Origin: Eublepharis macularius
Lineage: Eukaryota > Chordata > Lepidosauria > Squamata > Eublepharidae
DNA length: 64,000 bases
Reading direction: 5' to 3'
Assembly (NCBI RefSeq): GCF_028583425.1
Contig: NC_072790.1
Span: 159,458,397 to 159,522,396 of the forward strand
Shown here piece by piece: positions 41,448-52,769 of the stretch (position 1 is its first letter; every line of letters begins with the position of its first letter). Both the position numbers and the translations under genes were made by a program. The notes under the pieces are model-generated. The model was not told where the DNA came from and made no database searches. It worked only from the letters and a program-made list of their open reading frames with translations.

Positions 41448-41490
41448 CTACACAATTAATCAACATTACCATTAAAAACATAAAATAGTA

Positions 41491-42413
41491 GCCCCCCACC
41501 ACCCGAGATCAACGCGCCCTCAGGTATAATGCATACTTGCCTGTTCTCCGCCTGAGAACAGGGGGCCGTGGGCAATCTGTGCCCCTCTAGCCTCCACAAA
41601 CAGCGGCACGGACAGCTCAGCTCTTAGAGCTGCATTAGACCTCCATGGATCCCAAACCGGAAGTCTCTCTCCCGCCCTTGAGGTCCCACCCGAAGACAGG
41701 TTTGCTAAGATCTCTGCAGTGGCTCAGGAGTCAACTTTATTGGTATAAGACCTACATGCCCAAGCTTCGATAAGCAGTAAGGGAAACGGATTCGCTTGAT
41801 CAAAGGAAGCAGTGATTACAACCCAAGAAAAGACGTTTAAGAAGGTAAAGATTGCTATCTCTCAAATCGGAACAGATTTAAGCAAAGAATAAAGTTTAAA
41901 ACTGGATTTAAAAACTGCGACAGATTGACTAAGTGAAGGGGAAGATTCCGGCAAGGGAAAATTTAAAAAGTGACATTTTAAACTGTAGTTAAGGCGGAAA
42001 ATCGGATATTGTTTACATACCTGTGGTGGGAAGAGATACCGGACTGTGGGAAAGCTTGAATATCGCGAGAACTGCTGCAAACATTAAAGCAATAGGAAGT
42101 ACGTCAGGACCATAAAGAGATTGGCAAGAGGCGGTCTGTGTTAATATCGGAAGTGGAAGTTTGCCATTTCGGAGAAGGGCAAGGTTTTGGCTTCAATGAA
42201 ACAGGAAGTAGGACATCTTGGAAGAAGGTAAGGGTGTTTGCTTCAAGTTAAAACCATAGAGAAAAAACACCCGACATTTTGGACTGAGCAAAATAACTTT
42301 CAACAAAAACCGAGTAAATTGGGACTTTTTAAAGCAATTGGAAGCAATAAATCAGCGCCACGGATTTAAGGAAAAGGGCAGACTCGTGGGAGCGTGGTAA
42401 ATCTAGCCCCACG
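41491..42413 (+). promoter_or_regulatory. L1 5' UTR / internal promoter region
   Basis: Begins G(C)6ACC and is GC-richer in the first 250 bases (41491-41740), then becomes purine-rich with short 'gaagtaaggac'-like words. L1 5' UTRs normally hold an internal Pol II promoter; no defined motif is claimed. Confidence 0.6.
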
Positions 42414-43322
42414 ATGTCGAAGAAGGAGTGGCAAGCTGCGATGGAGAATCTTGATAAAAAAATTTCCGAAGTTACAGAAGGCAATAAAGAGCTCAAAGGT
42501 ATGATACAGGAGATGGCAAAAGATTTTAGAGACTTTAAAGAGACACTTAAATCGGAAATGGCAGAACTGGTGAAAGACGTATCAGACACGCAGCAGAGAG
42601 TTAAGGTAGTAGAAAATACAATGGATTTGCAGAAGATAGAGATGAGAGGATTGAAAGCAAGAGTGACCATTGCGGAAAGTAAACAAATGGAAAAACAACT
42701 AAGATTTCGTTCGATCCCGGAAACAGAGGAAAAGACCGCCCGAGAGCAGATTACAGAAATTTTGGCAGAGTACTTGGGGAAGGAGGAAGAGCAAATTGCA
42801 GCTCTCCTAGATGTGGTGTACAGAATTAATTCAAAATTTGTGTCTCAGAGGAAGTTACCAAGGGACATGATTGTGCAATTTACGACAAGAAATACAAGGG
42901 AGTTAATTGTGACCAAACAGTTTCAGGATCCATTAGAAGTTGATGGAAAGGCGGTAAGAATCATGAAGGAACTGCCCAGATCGGTGTTGTTGGAAAGAAA
43001 GAAATATAGGGAGCTAGTTCAGATGTTAAAAGAAATGAAAGTAAAATACCGATGGGAAATACCAGAGGGACTGACATTTGAATTTGGCGGAGTAAGAAAG
43101 AGCATCAGATCTGGTCAGGAAATGGAGGTGTTGTTGGAAAGAAAGAAATATAGGGAGCTAGTTCAGATGTTAAAAGAAATGAAAGTAAAATACCGATGGG
43201 AAATACCAGAGGGACTGACATTTGAGTTTGGTGGAGTAAGAAAGAGCATCAGATCTGGCCAGGAAATGGAGGATTTTATTAGTAAAAATGAAAAGGACTT
43301 ACCAAAACCCACAAAACCTTGA
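42414..43322 (+). CDS. L1 ORF1 protein with a 48-residue tandem duplication
   Basis: An intact 302-codon frame from ATG 42414 to TGA 43320-43322. The N-terminal third is a coiled coil (heptads around LDKKISEVTEGNKELKGMIQ and VKDVSDTQQRVKVVENTMDL), which would trimerise. Next is the RNA-recognition-like core with LRFRSIPETEEK and KLPRDMIVQFTTRNTREL, then the C-terminal domain. Residues of the C-terminal domain starting VLLERKKYREL are present twice head to tail: 42984-43127 and 43128-43271, 144 bp each. ORF1p binds L1 RNA as a chaperone. The frame is open despite the duplication. Confidence 0.93.
   Translation: MSKKEWQAAMENLDKKISEVTEGNKELKGMIQEMAKDFRDFKETLKSEMAELVKDVSDTQQRVKVVENTMDLQKIEMRGLKARVTIAESKQMEKQLRFRSIPETEEKTAREQITEILAEYLGKEEEQIAALLDVVYRINSKFVSQRKLPRDMIVQFTTRNTRELIVTKQFQDPLEVDGKAVRIMKELPRSVLLERKKYRELVQMLKEMKVKYRWEIPEGLTFEFGGVRKSIRSGQEMEVLLERKKYRELVQMLKEMKVKYRWEIPEGLTFEFGGVRKSIRSGQEMEDFISKNEKDLPKPTKP
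42984..43271 (+). repeat. 144-bp in-frame tandem duplication in L1 ORF1
   Basis: Two head-to-tail copies, 42984-43127 and 43128-43271, differing at only a few bases (for example GGCGGA/GGTGGA, GGTCAG/GGCCAG). Confidence 0.95.
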
Positions 43323-43324
43323 TC

Positions 43325-45018
43325 ATGGAGTGTAAAATTATATCTTGGAATGTAAATGGACTAAACTCACCTTGTAAACGTAAGGTTATTTTCCACTGGC
43401 TTGTAAAACAGAAATGTAAAATTGTATGCCTACAAGAGACACATATTAGAAAGCAAGATGTAAAATATTTGAAAATGGCAAAACTTGGAAAAGAATTTAT
43501 AGCTGCCTCCAAACAGAAAAAGAGGGGTGTTGTGTTGTATATAAAGGAGGAACTACATCCTAAAGTGGTGTTCAGTGATGTTGAAGCTCGATATTTGGCA
43601 GTGGAAATAATTTGGAATTCAAAAAAGACATTGGTGATTGGAATTTATGCGCCTAATGGTGCAAAAGAAAAAATTTTTACGGACTTACAAAAACAGTTAG
43701 ATGAACTGTCTTATGACCAAATAATATTGGCAGGCGATTTTAATGGAGTTACAAATTTGGAGGAAGACAAGAAATCTAAGACTACACAAAAAAAAAGAGG
43801 ACTATTACCAAAGTCATTTTTTGCAATCACGAAACAGGAAAGTTTAGAGGATGTATGGAGGAGACAGTATCCCAAGAATAGACAATATACATATTACTCT
43901 GCAAGACACTCTACACTATCAAGAATTGATATGATCTGGGCCTCCAAAGAACTGTCGCTCTGGACTAAAGAGGTGGAAATAATACCAAAGGTAGGCTCAG
44001 ATCATAATCCAATTGTGTGGAAATTTGGTAAGAATACTAAAAGAAGAGGATGGAGAATAAATGAAGACCTGTTACAAACAGAAGAGAATATTGCGTTGCT
44101 GCGAAGAGAGACCAAGTTCTTTTTGCAATACAATTTGAATAAAGAAGTATCGACAAATAAGGTTTGGGACACATATAAGGCCGTGATCAGAGGGATACTA
44201 ATGGACTTGAATGTGAGAGACAGGAGGGAAAAGGAGGAGAAAAGACAAGAAATTATGGAAAAAATTAAAGCCAAAGAGATTCATCTCAAAAAGAGACCAG
44301 GCAAAAAGAAAATATATCAGGATATAAAAATATTGCAAGAACAGTGAACAATAAAGAATTGGAGTGGAATTTAAAGAGGATGAATCAGAGGTCGTTTGAA
44401 GGTGCAAATAAACCTGGGAAATATTTGGCATGGCAACTAAAAAAGAGGAAGGAGAAGAAAATTATCAGGACGATACGAGAAGATGATAAGCTATTAAGTG
44501 ATCAAGTCGCCATTAGTAGAGCCTTTTTTAAATTTTATGCAAAATTATACCAAAAAAAAGAGGTGAACAAAGATTCAATAGCGGAATATTTAGATAAGAT
44601 GAAACTTCCGACACTCTCTGAAAAATGGAAAGAGAAATTGAATAAGGAAGTGACAGAAGAAGAAATAAAAGAAGCTATTCAATCAACGAAATTGGGGAAG
44701 GCGCCAGGCCCGGATGGACTAACGGCAAAATTTTATAAAATAATGGGCCAAGAATTGGCACCTCTCCTGAAAGAGGTGATGAATGGTGCTATGCAGGATC
44801 AAGAGATTCCTGATTCTTGGAAGGAGGCTAACATATCATTGATTCCAAAAAAAGGACAAGATTTGACTAATGTTAAAAATTATAGACCAATTTCATTGTT
44901 GAACAATGATTATAAAATATTTGCAAAGGTGTTGGCGGAAAGAATTAAAGGATGGATGTCGGAATTCATTGCAGATGAACAAGCGGGATTTTTACCTAAT
45001 AGACAAATTAAAGATTGC
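43325..45018 (+). pseudogene. L1 ORF2 N-terminal half: endonuclease and start of RT
   Basis: Starts at ATG 43325, two bases after the ORF1 stop. The APE-type endonuclease shows IISWNVNGLNS, CLQETHI, ILAGDFNGV, SRIDMIWASKEL and the closing GSDHNPIV. A frame change near 44345 separates it from the RT start (GKAPGPDGLTAKFYK, KNYRPISLLNNDYKIFAKVL). The frame is lost where the retroviral insert begins, after FLPNRQIKD. Confidence 0.93.
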
Positions 45019-45296
45019 TGTTCATAAACATCATTCTTGAAGCACACAATTTAAATGATTCATACGCTTGCATTTGGTCTAGACGGGAATCAAGAGGCCA
45101 ATGCTCTGATGGAGGGGGATGCATAATAAAGTTAATAGGAGATGGGGAACCTATAGAAGAGTGTATAGGCAGAGCAATTCTTCGACCACCGGTACCAAAT
45201 GTACCAACACCCCCAAGAAAACCAGCCGCAACCCCAACATCACATTTGGCAATCCATCCTCCACGAGAGGGAGATGTTGTTGAGGAATGAGAGGAT

Positions 45297-47750
45297 TTGG
45301 GAGAAGATTTAGATACCCACACCCAGACAGAGGGGGAACCTGCACCAGGAGAAAGACATTTGGTGGGACCACCAATGATTTCCCCAGCAGCAGGAAATGA
45401 TAGAGAGGAAGGATTTTCTCTTCCAAGACCAGAAGTTGGGTTATGCACTCTGACAGGAACAGCAGCAATGTGTCCTGACAGATTGGCTTGGTGTGATAGG
45501 AGTTTAGTACAATGGGATCCCATGGAAGGGAATATTGTTTGGATGATGGCTCAAGGGGAAGATGATGCCATGGATTGTGAAATTTCAGGGGAAGAACTAA
45601 TTGGAACACGGGTGACAATTTCGGGAAGAATTTGGCATATACATATGCACATGCTGAGAGACATGCCAGGGTATGCTCACAACATCTGTATATGGAATGG
45701 AGATGAGCCAGAAGACACCAATGCAATAGCAGATTGTTCCATGGAATACCATTACAAAGGGAGACTTATAAAGGAGAGGTTTGGGAAATTCACGGTTTCC
45801 AACAATGAAACAAACTGTGCTGTTTTGAAAGTTAACGCTTTTGCATTCACGGCTACAGGATACATTCCTATTTTCACACTTACGTGGTTTAATGGAACTC
45901 AGATGGCTGAGAAATGGCAAAATCTCAACAGTACGCTATTGACTCCATCCGGTAGAGAATTTATTATAAACGGAACTTGCCAACAGACAATATGGAAGTT
46001 AGATACTACTGAGATTGGCGAATGGGGTCCGCCGCAATGGGATGTACAACTAGATGGCAGCCAATGTAACCGTCAACAGCCATTCATAACATTTCTATAT
46101 CAGTGCCATCGACAATTTTCATCCGTTCCTGCAGAAGCTGGTATTTATCGGATACGACAACCAGGGAAAGTTCTTCAATTTGAAGTATTAGCAGGGGAAA
46201 ATGATTTGCTGAAACCACGGAAACATCCTTTGATTGGTCCCCATGTCGTGAAAAAGGACCATAAGATGAGAGCAATGCTAACTCCGGTTCGTTCTTTGAA
46301 GGAAATCAGATTGGATTTGACAGGATTGAACATATCTCAAGCAGTTCCAGAATGTGCTCCATATGTTACAACAAGTCATGAAGGATGGAAGAACTGGATA
46401 GATTTGTGGTATACAGCTCAGCTGGCTAAGACTCGTTTTGCCAGAGGACTGGACACTATATTGGGAGCATCAGGATTAGCAGCTGGAGCATTGGACGCAA
46501 TGGACATAGAAGTGCTAGCTAACAAGATTAGTTATACTACCGCAGATATAAAGAAAATGGGAACTCCAATTGCTTCATCATTGGTTAAGCTAGGTGCAGG
46601 ACAGAAGATGATAGCTAGTATTTTACCCTTTTGGCAACAGGTAGAACAGAAAGATGAGGAAGCTGTGGTGCAAGGACTTGCATCATTACAGATAAGTAGT
46701 GCGCTGGCTTTGGCCTGCACTCAAGCACAAGATCTCATTCAAATGGTAGTTATGCAAATCATTCGAGAAGGGTTATTGGGGAATTTGCCCATAGAAATCA
46801 GATCTTTGCTTTGGAATAATGTAACCCAAGGAGAACGGGATTTGGTTGATTGGTGGAAGTTAGTAAATTTTACATATGATCTTCTTCAATCTAAAGTCAC
46901 AGCATTTGTACTCACTGTATATCAAACTGATTACTATGATGTATACCCTATTGTACCTTTAGGAATCCAAGTGTCAGAAGGTTTAGTCATGTATGCTACA
47001 GACCATCACTCTTGGGCCTATATGAAACAAGGTAAATGGGAAACTCTTAACATGGAAGGATGTGTGTATTATGATAACTTAGGCTTCATTTGTGAAGATT
47101 ATAATTTTCAGCGAAGAGATGAATGTTTTCACGAGAACCTGAATGGAACACAACGTTGTACTTTTGAAATTATGTCTGAATGGGGGTCTTCTGTAGTATA
47201 TGTTGGTTCTGGATGCATTTGTGTGAGAACACACTGTCCTCTAATCCATGTGGATGAATTTCAGTTATTTTATGTATCACCACAGATAAGCCGCTGCTAT
47301 TGTTACGTAATGCAAATCAGAGGATGTAATTTTCATTATCATATTCCTCAATGGACAGCTCAATTAATGCAGCAGCATCCACACTTGTACACAAACATAC
47401 AACCTGTAACTCTAGGAATGGAGTTGGACGTTTTAAGAAAGCTAGTCCAACATCCTGAGCTGCAAAAACACCTACAAACAGTTAAGCAGACAGAAGATTC
47501 AATAGCAATGGAAGTTCAACATGATGGGTCTCGAATCTTAAAAGTGGCAGAAAGGATAGCCACCATAGGAGGAGAATCTTTGTGGTCCTCCATTTTCTTT
47601 GATGTTCTCAGCCCAACCGCAGCAAGCTTTTTAAGGTTTGTGACACACCCTATTATCGTTTTGCTTCTTTGTCAAATATTCTTGTTCCTTTTCCTGGTGG
47701 TGATTGTCATTTGGATCAAGCATAAGCTGAAACGATTGCAAGGATTTTGA
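45297..47750 (+). CDS. Endogenous retroviral envelope-like protein, long open frame, start missing
   Basis: A frame of about 817 codons open to TGA at 47748-47750. It begins at a TTG; the same frame is also open upstream from 45015 except for one TGA at 45288-45290, so the native N-terminus is lost or mutated and no signal peptide is visible. Features: about eight N-glycosylation sequons, many cysteines, an Ala/Gly-rich hydrophobic stretch after a basic RFAR-type site near 46440-46500 (fusion-peptide candidate), long helical segments after it, and a strong hydrophobic segment near 47640-47720 followed by a short basic tail. This is the layout of a retroviral surface/transmembrane polyprotein. 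I see no CX6CC motif of the gamma-type, and the length suggests a spuma-like or class III relative, but the family is uncertain. Confidence 0.72.
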   Translation: MGEDLDTHTQTEGEPAPGERHLVGPPMISPAAGNDREEGFSLPRPEVGLCTLTGTAAMCPDRLAWCDRSLVQWDPMEGNIVWMMAQGEDDAMDCEISGEELIGTRVTISGRIWHIHMHMLRDMPGYAHNICIWNGDEPEDTNAIADCSMEYHYKGRLIKERFGKFTVSNNETNCAVLKVNAFAFTATGYIPIFTLTWFNGTQMAEKWQNLNSTLLTPSGREFIINGTCQQTIWKLDTTEIGEWGPPQWDVQLDGSQCNRQQPFITFLYQCHRQFSSVPAEAGIYRIRQPGKVLQFEVLAGENDLLKPRKHPLIGPHVVKKDHKMRAMLTPVRSLKEIRLDLTGLNISQAVPECAPYVTTSHEGWKNWIDLWYTAQLAKTRFARGLDTILGASGLAAGALDAMDIEVLANKISYTTADIKKMGTPIASSLVKLGAGQKMIASILPFWQQVEQKDEEAVVQGLASLQISSALALACTQAQDLIQMVVMQIIREGLLGNLPIEIRSLLWNNVTQGERDLVDWWKLVNFTYDLLQSKVTAFVLTVYQTDYYDVYPIVPLGIQVSEGLVMYATDHHSWAYMKQGKWETLNMEGCVYYDNLGFICEDYNFQRRDECFHENLNGTQRCTFEIMSEWGSSVVYVGSGCICVRTHCPLIHVDEFQLFYVSPQISRCYCYVMQIRGCNFHYHIPQWTAQLMQQHPHLYTNIQPVTLGMELDVLRKLVQHPELQKHLQTVKQTEDSIAMEVQHDGSRILKVAERIATIGGESLWSSIFFDVLSPTAASFLRFVTHPIIVLLLCQIFLFLFLVVIVIWIKHKLKRLQGF

Positions 47751-47901
47751 CATGGGCTAGAGTTCTCATTGTCGGGGAGCAGCATTCAAAACCCCTATGC
47801 CTAGATAACGCAGCCTGACGGCTCAGGTTGGTCTGTTTGTGGTGTGATTGTGAATTTGGAAGCCTACGTCTTCCTTATCATTCCCAATCAAGAGGGGGAG
47901 A

Positions 47902-49314
47902 TGTTGTATTCCTGTATAGTGAAGCCAGCCTATTTTCTATAATCCTGGAATCCATTTTTAAGTATGGAAAGCACCAGACTATTTTACTTGACATTAAGCT
48001 ATGCTCATTTGGGACAGATTCCAAAATGACATATTCTGAACAGGAGAGGACAAAGTGTTTGCTTTTGCTGTTTGCATTAGCCAGTGTACAGAAGCAAAAA
48101 TCGATAGCAGGTCAGTATCTTGTCAGTCGGCCAGAATCTGACCATGCTCAGTGTCACAGAAACCTAGCAGAAAAGGAGGGGCTGACGGATAATAAACTCA
48201 GAGGCTTACTTTAAACTAATAACTTTTCTCTCTTCAACTTTTAAGATTCAAAGACGTTAAAACACAGTAATTCATACATCTACTCTTATGCCTGAAGAAG
48301 GAAAACACTGTGCACACACTAGCAACCATGAGAACACAATTAAAGAGAGGAAAAAGAGGAAAATCCACAGCAAGAGAGATTCTTCTAAGAGCTTTTGGGT
48401 TTAAAAGAGGAAACTCTAACAGTCCAATACAGTTCAAGTCACTTAGAAACACTGCCTTGACTATAACATCACGCTGACACTAACCACATGATTGTTTTGC
48501 TGGAAACACACATACATGCATGCATATATCCATATATTCACAGCTCAATCAATCTCATTATATCTCTACATGAAATAACTATGTGATTGAAATATCAATC
48601 ACATAGGCCTTAATCATAAGGAACTAAGGATATACTGAACCAAACAAAATGGAGTCTAAATGAACTTTGAATGGAAACGTGGCAATAAGCTAAGATCTAG
48701 GGGATTTTTGCTGATACATGATATTCATATGAGTAATGATAACAAATACTAAGGGATCAGAATGACCTGACCGTTTTACAGATGTCACGATCTCAGCGCA
48801 AATTCTGCAAATGTTACAATTTTTAGGTGATTTCCAGTGCCAGGAATGACTCTGAAGAATCTCATTGGTGAATTTGAATGGGTTGATGCAAGCCAAAACT
48901 GTATAAAAATGAGCAAGAAAACCATGGAGTCTAAGAAGCTAGGAGGAGAGAAAGGAAGGAATACCTCCTTGCTATCTCTCTCCTTTTCCTTTCAGATTGG
49001 CAAAGCGCTCTCCCATTCTTTCCATCAACGAGAATCTCTGGGACATCTCCAGGATTGGTAAGATGATTTACTATGCCTTGTTCTTGTTGTATTGTTAATC
49101 AAGCTATTGCAATGCTAAGACCATGCTGTACCACGATACTTAAAGTCTATGTAACCTATGCAAAATGATTTAAATAAAACTTTCTGAAATTCATGTCCAG
49201 GCCTGTGTTGTATCCTTGCTCTCTCTTCATTTGGGAAAATCTGACTCAGTTGAAGATATACTAAAGATCCCCCCCTTTCGCATGGTAAACTGTTGGCTAA
49301 CAGCCAAGCTAACA
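47902..49314 (+). repeat. Long LTR-like segment of the retroviral fragment
   Basis: Starts TGTTGTATTCC right after a polypurine tract and may end AAGCTAACA at 49314 where L1 resumes. AATAAA at about 49173 lies in the last 150 bases, as expected for R. A length near 1.4 kb is large for an LTR and would fit spuma-like elements. With one copy only, the boundaries rest on the tract and the L1 junction. Confidence 0.55.
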
Positions 49315-51367
49315 TCTGAGAACAGTAATAAATGCTATTGAATATTACGATAAGCATTGCGATAAGGAGGTTGGTTTCTTTTTCGTAGACGCAGAAAAAG
49401 CATTTGACAATCTGAACTGGGACTTTATGTTCGCCACCACGGAAAAGCTGCAAATGGGAGAAAAGTTCATACAAGCAGTTAAAGGAATTTATAAAGACCA
49501 AAGTGCAGCGATTGTAGTGAATGACGATTTGACAAAAAAACTGAAAATAAGCAAAGGCACAAGGTAAGGCTGCCCATTGTCTCCATTGCTGTTCATATTG
49601 ATTTTGGAGATATTGATGATTCAGATACGAGAGGACAACACAATCCGAGGTATAAAGATAAGAGAGTTTACCTACAAGGTCAGAGCATTTGTGGACGACA
49701 TAATGTTGATTGTAGAGGATCCAATTGACAATATGCCAAAGGTAATAAAGAAGATAAAGGAATTTGGAGATCTGGTTGGTTTTTTTGTAAATAAAAAGAA
49801 GTCGAAGATACTATGCAAAAATATGACCAAACAGAAACAACAAGAACTGATGGAATTAACGGACTGCAAGGTAACAAACAAAGTAAAATATTTGGGAATT
49901 GAACTAACCGCAAAAAATATAGACTTATTTAAGAACAACTATGAGAAATTGTGGATACAAATAGAGAGAGATTTGATAAAGTGGAACAAGTTGAATTTAT
50001 CATGGCTGGGCAGAATCGCGACAATAAAAATGAATGTTCTACCTCGTGTGATGTTTCTGTTACAAACGATTCCGATTATTCGAGACTCTAAACAATTTGA
50101 AAAATGGCAAAGAAAAATTTCGAATTTTGTGTGGGCAGGCAAGAAATCACGTGTTAAAATGAAAGTATTACAAGATGCGAAAGAAAGAGGTGGCTTGCAA
50201 CTGCTCAATCTAAGACTGTACTATGAAGCATTTTGTTTGACATGGATAAAGGATTGGATAACGTTGAAAAATTGCAAGCTTCTGGCATTGGAAGGTTATA
50301 AGAAAATATTCGGATGGCACGCATACCTATGGTATGACAAAATAAAAGCGGACTCTCTGTTTTTGCATCATTATATTAGAAGAAGCCTCTTCACAATCTG
50401 GAAGAAATATAAGATGTACCTGGAAGATCGAATTCCCTCCTGGGTGGTCCCGTATGAAGTAATAGACCTGAGAACTGTCGAGAAGAAACAGCAACGTTTA
50501 ACTTATAAGGAGATAACACAAATACAATATTCAACATTAAGAATAAAGTCACAAGAAGAATTGTCTCCTTGCTATAGTTGGTTTCAATACAGACAGATAA
50601 GGGATCCTTATAAATTGGACTGTTCAAGGGGAGGAATAAGAATGGAAAATACAGAATTGGAAGAAGTAATGCTACAAGAAGGCAAGAAACAAATCTCAAA
50701 GATCTATAAGATACTTCTAAAATGGTACACTGAGGATGAAACAGTGAAAGTACAGATGGTGAAGTGGGCAATAAATTTTCATAAAGAAATAGCAATGGAG
50801 GCATGGGAGCACTTGTGGAAGAATACAATTAAGATTACAACGTGTACGAATATTAAAGAAAATGTATACAAGATGATATACAGATGGTACCTAACACCGA
50901 AGAAAATTGCGCTGGGGAACGCTAAAATGTCAGATAAGTGCTGGAAATGCAAAAGGCACGAAGGATCATTATACCACATGTGCTGGACTTGTGAAGTAGC
51001 GAAGCAGTACTGGGGAGATATAATAGAAGTAATTAATGAGGTGTTACAAACCCAAATAAATAAGAACCCAGAACTGCTGCTACTAAACTTGGGAATGGAG
51101 AATGTTCCAGTGCAAAATAGAACATTGTTATTTTATATGACATCTGCAGCAAGATTACTGTATGCGCAGAAATGGAAAGTGCAAGAAGTACCTACTGTAG
51201 AGGACTGGATTTACAAATTGCTGTACATGGCAGAGATGGATAAAATGACAAGAAAACTTAAAGACCTGGATCTGGGACAGTATTTGGCGGACTGGGCGAA
51301 ACTGAAACAATTTTTGGAAAAAAAATGGGATGTGAAAGGAGAACTGTGGCAGTTTGAGAACTTTTGA
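49315..51367 (+). pseudogene. L1 ORF2 C-terminal half: RT core to cysteine motif
   Basis: Resumes within a few bases of where the first half stopped. VDAEKAFDNLNWDFM is RT motif A. At 49565-49567 a TAA replaces the glutamine codon of the R-Q-G-C-P word. FVDDIML is the catalytic box. The C-terminal part includes CWKCKRHEGSLYHMCWTC and ends with GELWQFENF. From 49577 the frame is open for 596 codons. Very similar to the truncated L1 at 0.85-3.5 kb. Confidence 0.93.
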
Positions 51368-52121
51368 AATAAGACATTTTAAACAGAAGAGAGAAGTGAC
51401 TTTACCATTAAGAATTTATATCTATTTTAATCTAAGCTTGGATTATAACATAGCAGAAGAGGGGTGAAATTTAGAACTGATTTTTTAAAGAATAAGATAG
51501 GGAGGTTAGGATAAGTAATACCTTTTTCAGAGCATATGAATAAGGGAATAGTTAAACAAATATACTGATGGGGCATACTATATATACTATTATGTTGGTA
51601 GATCAGATTGTATATTATATAATGAATGTGCAGTATGGTGCTGTGTGCGGTGCCACATTGGTGGCAGGGCGCACAGTAGGGGTGTTAATACATATTATAA
51701 TGACGGTAGTATATTTGATAGAATATATGTTTAAAAGAAATAGAATGTTTTTAAACTAAGACTTTTGTTATATATTATATTATACTGGTCTGCTATATTG
51801 AGGGGTATAAGATCTAGACTATATTGATAGTATAACTGATAGATGTATATTATACTGATAGAATATTTGATAGTATAGTTGATAGAAGCATACTATATTG
51901 ATAGGATATTTGATATATATGATAGAATACCTGAAAAAACAATTAGAATGTGCTTAGAGTAAGGGAATTATCAAGTAATAAGACGGGTTAAGGGTTGGAA
52001 AGCTGTTGGAAGTCGATAGAGAGGGGGGAGGAAAAGGGTGGGGGATAGGGTCAATTAGATATTGATGGAATGTATGTATTGAATTTGAAAAGTATACTCA
52101 CCAATAAATTTTTTTTTTAAA
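51368..52121 (+). other. L1 3' UTR and A-tail
   Basis: AT-rich sequence with repeated TATATTATAC and GATAGTAT-like words, then a G-rich GAGAGGGGGGAGG patch at 52019 and CCAATAAATTT followed by an A-rich end that merges with the target-site duplication. Confidence 0.8.
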
Positions 52122-52638
52122 AAAAACATAAAATAGTACATATCATTTTCCAGTCTCCCACTCTGGTAGTACTTCCAGATCTTTCTGAATGACATCTATG
52201 TGACACTGCCGTTTCAAGAGCCCGCATGGAGAGGGCGGCCACCGTCATCCTTTGGTGGTGGCTGCCCATAGAGGTGGGGGGGGGTGCCACCAGTTGGTGG
52301 CGAGCCTGCTCGGAGAGGGTGGCCACCAACAAAACCTGTTGTCCTTTGGTGGTGACCGCATGTAGGGACGTGCGGGTGGGCACATGAGGGGTGCTGTCAG
52401 GTGGCACCCAACCTCCCCACCCCCTAGAAGGGAGGCAGCCAGCTGACTACCTCCCTGACATTGCCCACATTTGGGGGTCCCATAGTCAATTGGCATGGAT
52501 GGCTCCAATTGTATTGAATGGGACTTTCCTGGGGGCACCAGCTTTGGGGGTCTATAACTCAGAGATCTGTAGTGGAATCTTGTCCAAACTTGGGAGGGTA
52601 AAGCAACAAACAACAAAGCACCCTTGGTAAGAAGTACA

Positions 52639-52682
52639 AGCAGGTAAGTGAAGAACACAAGTTTGTTCTTCACTTACCTGCT
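52639..52682. repeat. Perfect 19-bp hairpin
   Basis: AGCAGGTAAGTGAAGAACA at 52639-52657 is followed six bases later by its exact complement at 52664-52682. Confidence 0.95.
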
Positions 52683-52769
52683 CAAACTTGGAGGTTGGCT
52701 GGAGGAAAGCCTGCTGAGAACTCCCTGCAAGTATGGGCTCTCTGAGCATGAAGGGGGCTCTCTGAGCGT

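Larger units (their letters stand above)
45019..49314 (+). mobile_element. Endogenous retrovirus fragment (env plus one LTR) inserted in L1
   Basis: Foreign DNA between the two L1 ORF2 halves. It holds a long env-type open frame (45297-47750), a purine tract AGAGGGGGAGA at 47891-47901, and a long LTR-like segment from TG at 47902 to CA at 49314. No gag, pol or 5' LTR is present. The L1 is interrupted with almost no loss, so the fragment entered as an insertion and then lost its 5' part, or was inserted already deleted. I found no clear target-site duplication. Confidence 0.75.
41491..52121 (+). mobile_element. Full-length LINE-1, split by a retroviral fragment
   Basis: A 17-bp target-site duplication AAAAACATAAAATAGTA is seen at 41474-41490 and 52122-52138. 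Inside: 5' UTR (41491-42413), ORF1 (42414-43322), ORF2 starting at ATG 43325, a 4.3-kb foreign insert (about 45019-49314), the remainder of ORF2 ending at 51367, a 3' UTR and an A-rich tail. Without the insert the L1 is about 6.3 kb. ORF2 is broken by a frame change near 44345, the insert and a TAA at 49565-49567. It is the only L1 in the window with both ends. Confidence 0.95.

Noticed and set aside
45297..47750. Identification as a known reptile syncytin
   Set aside because: No start codon or signal peptide, one stop upstream, and no way to compare sequences here; only an env-like frame is claimed.
47828..48214. 128-codon frame overlapping the env end and LTR
   Set aside because: It spans the polypurine tract and LTR start and has no recognisable domain; likely chance.
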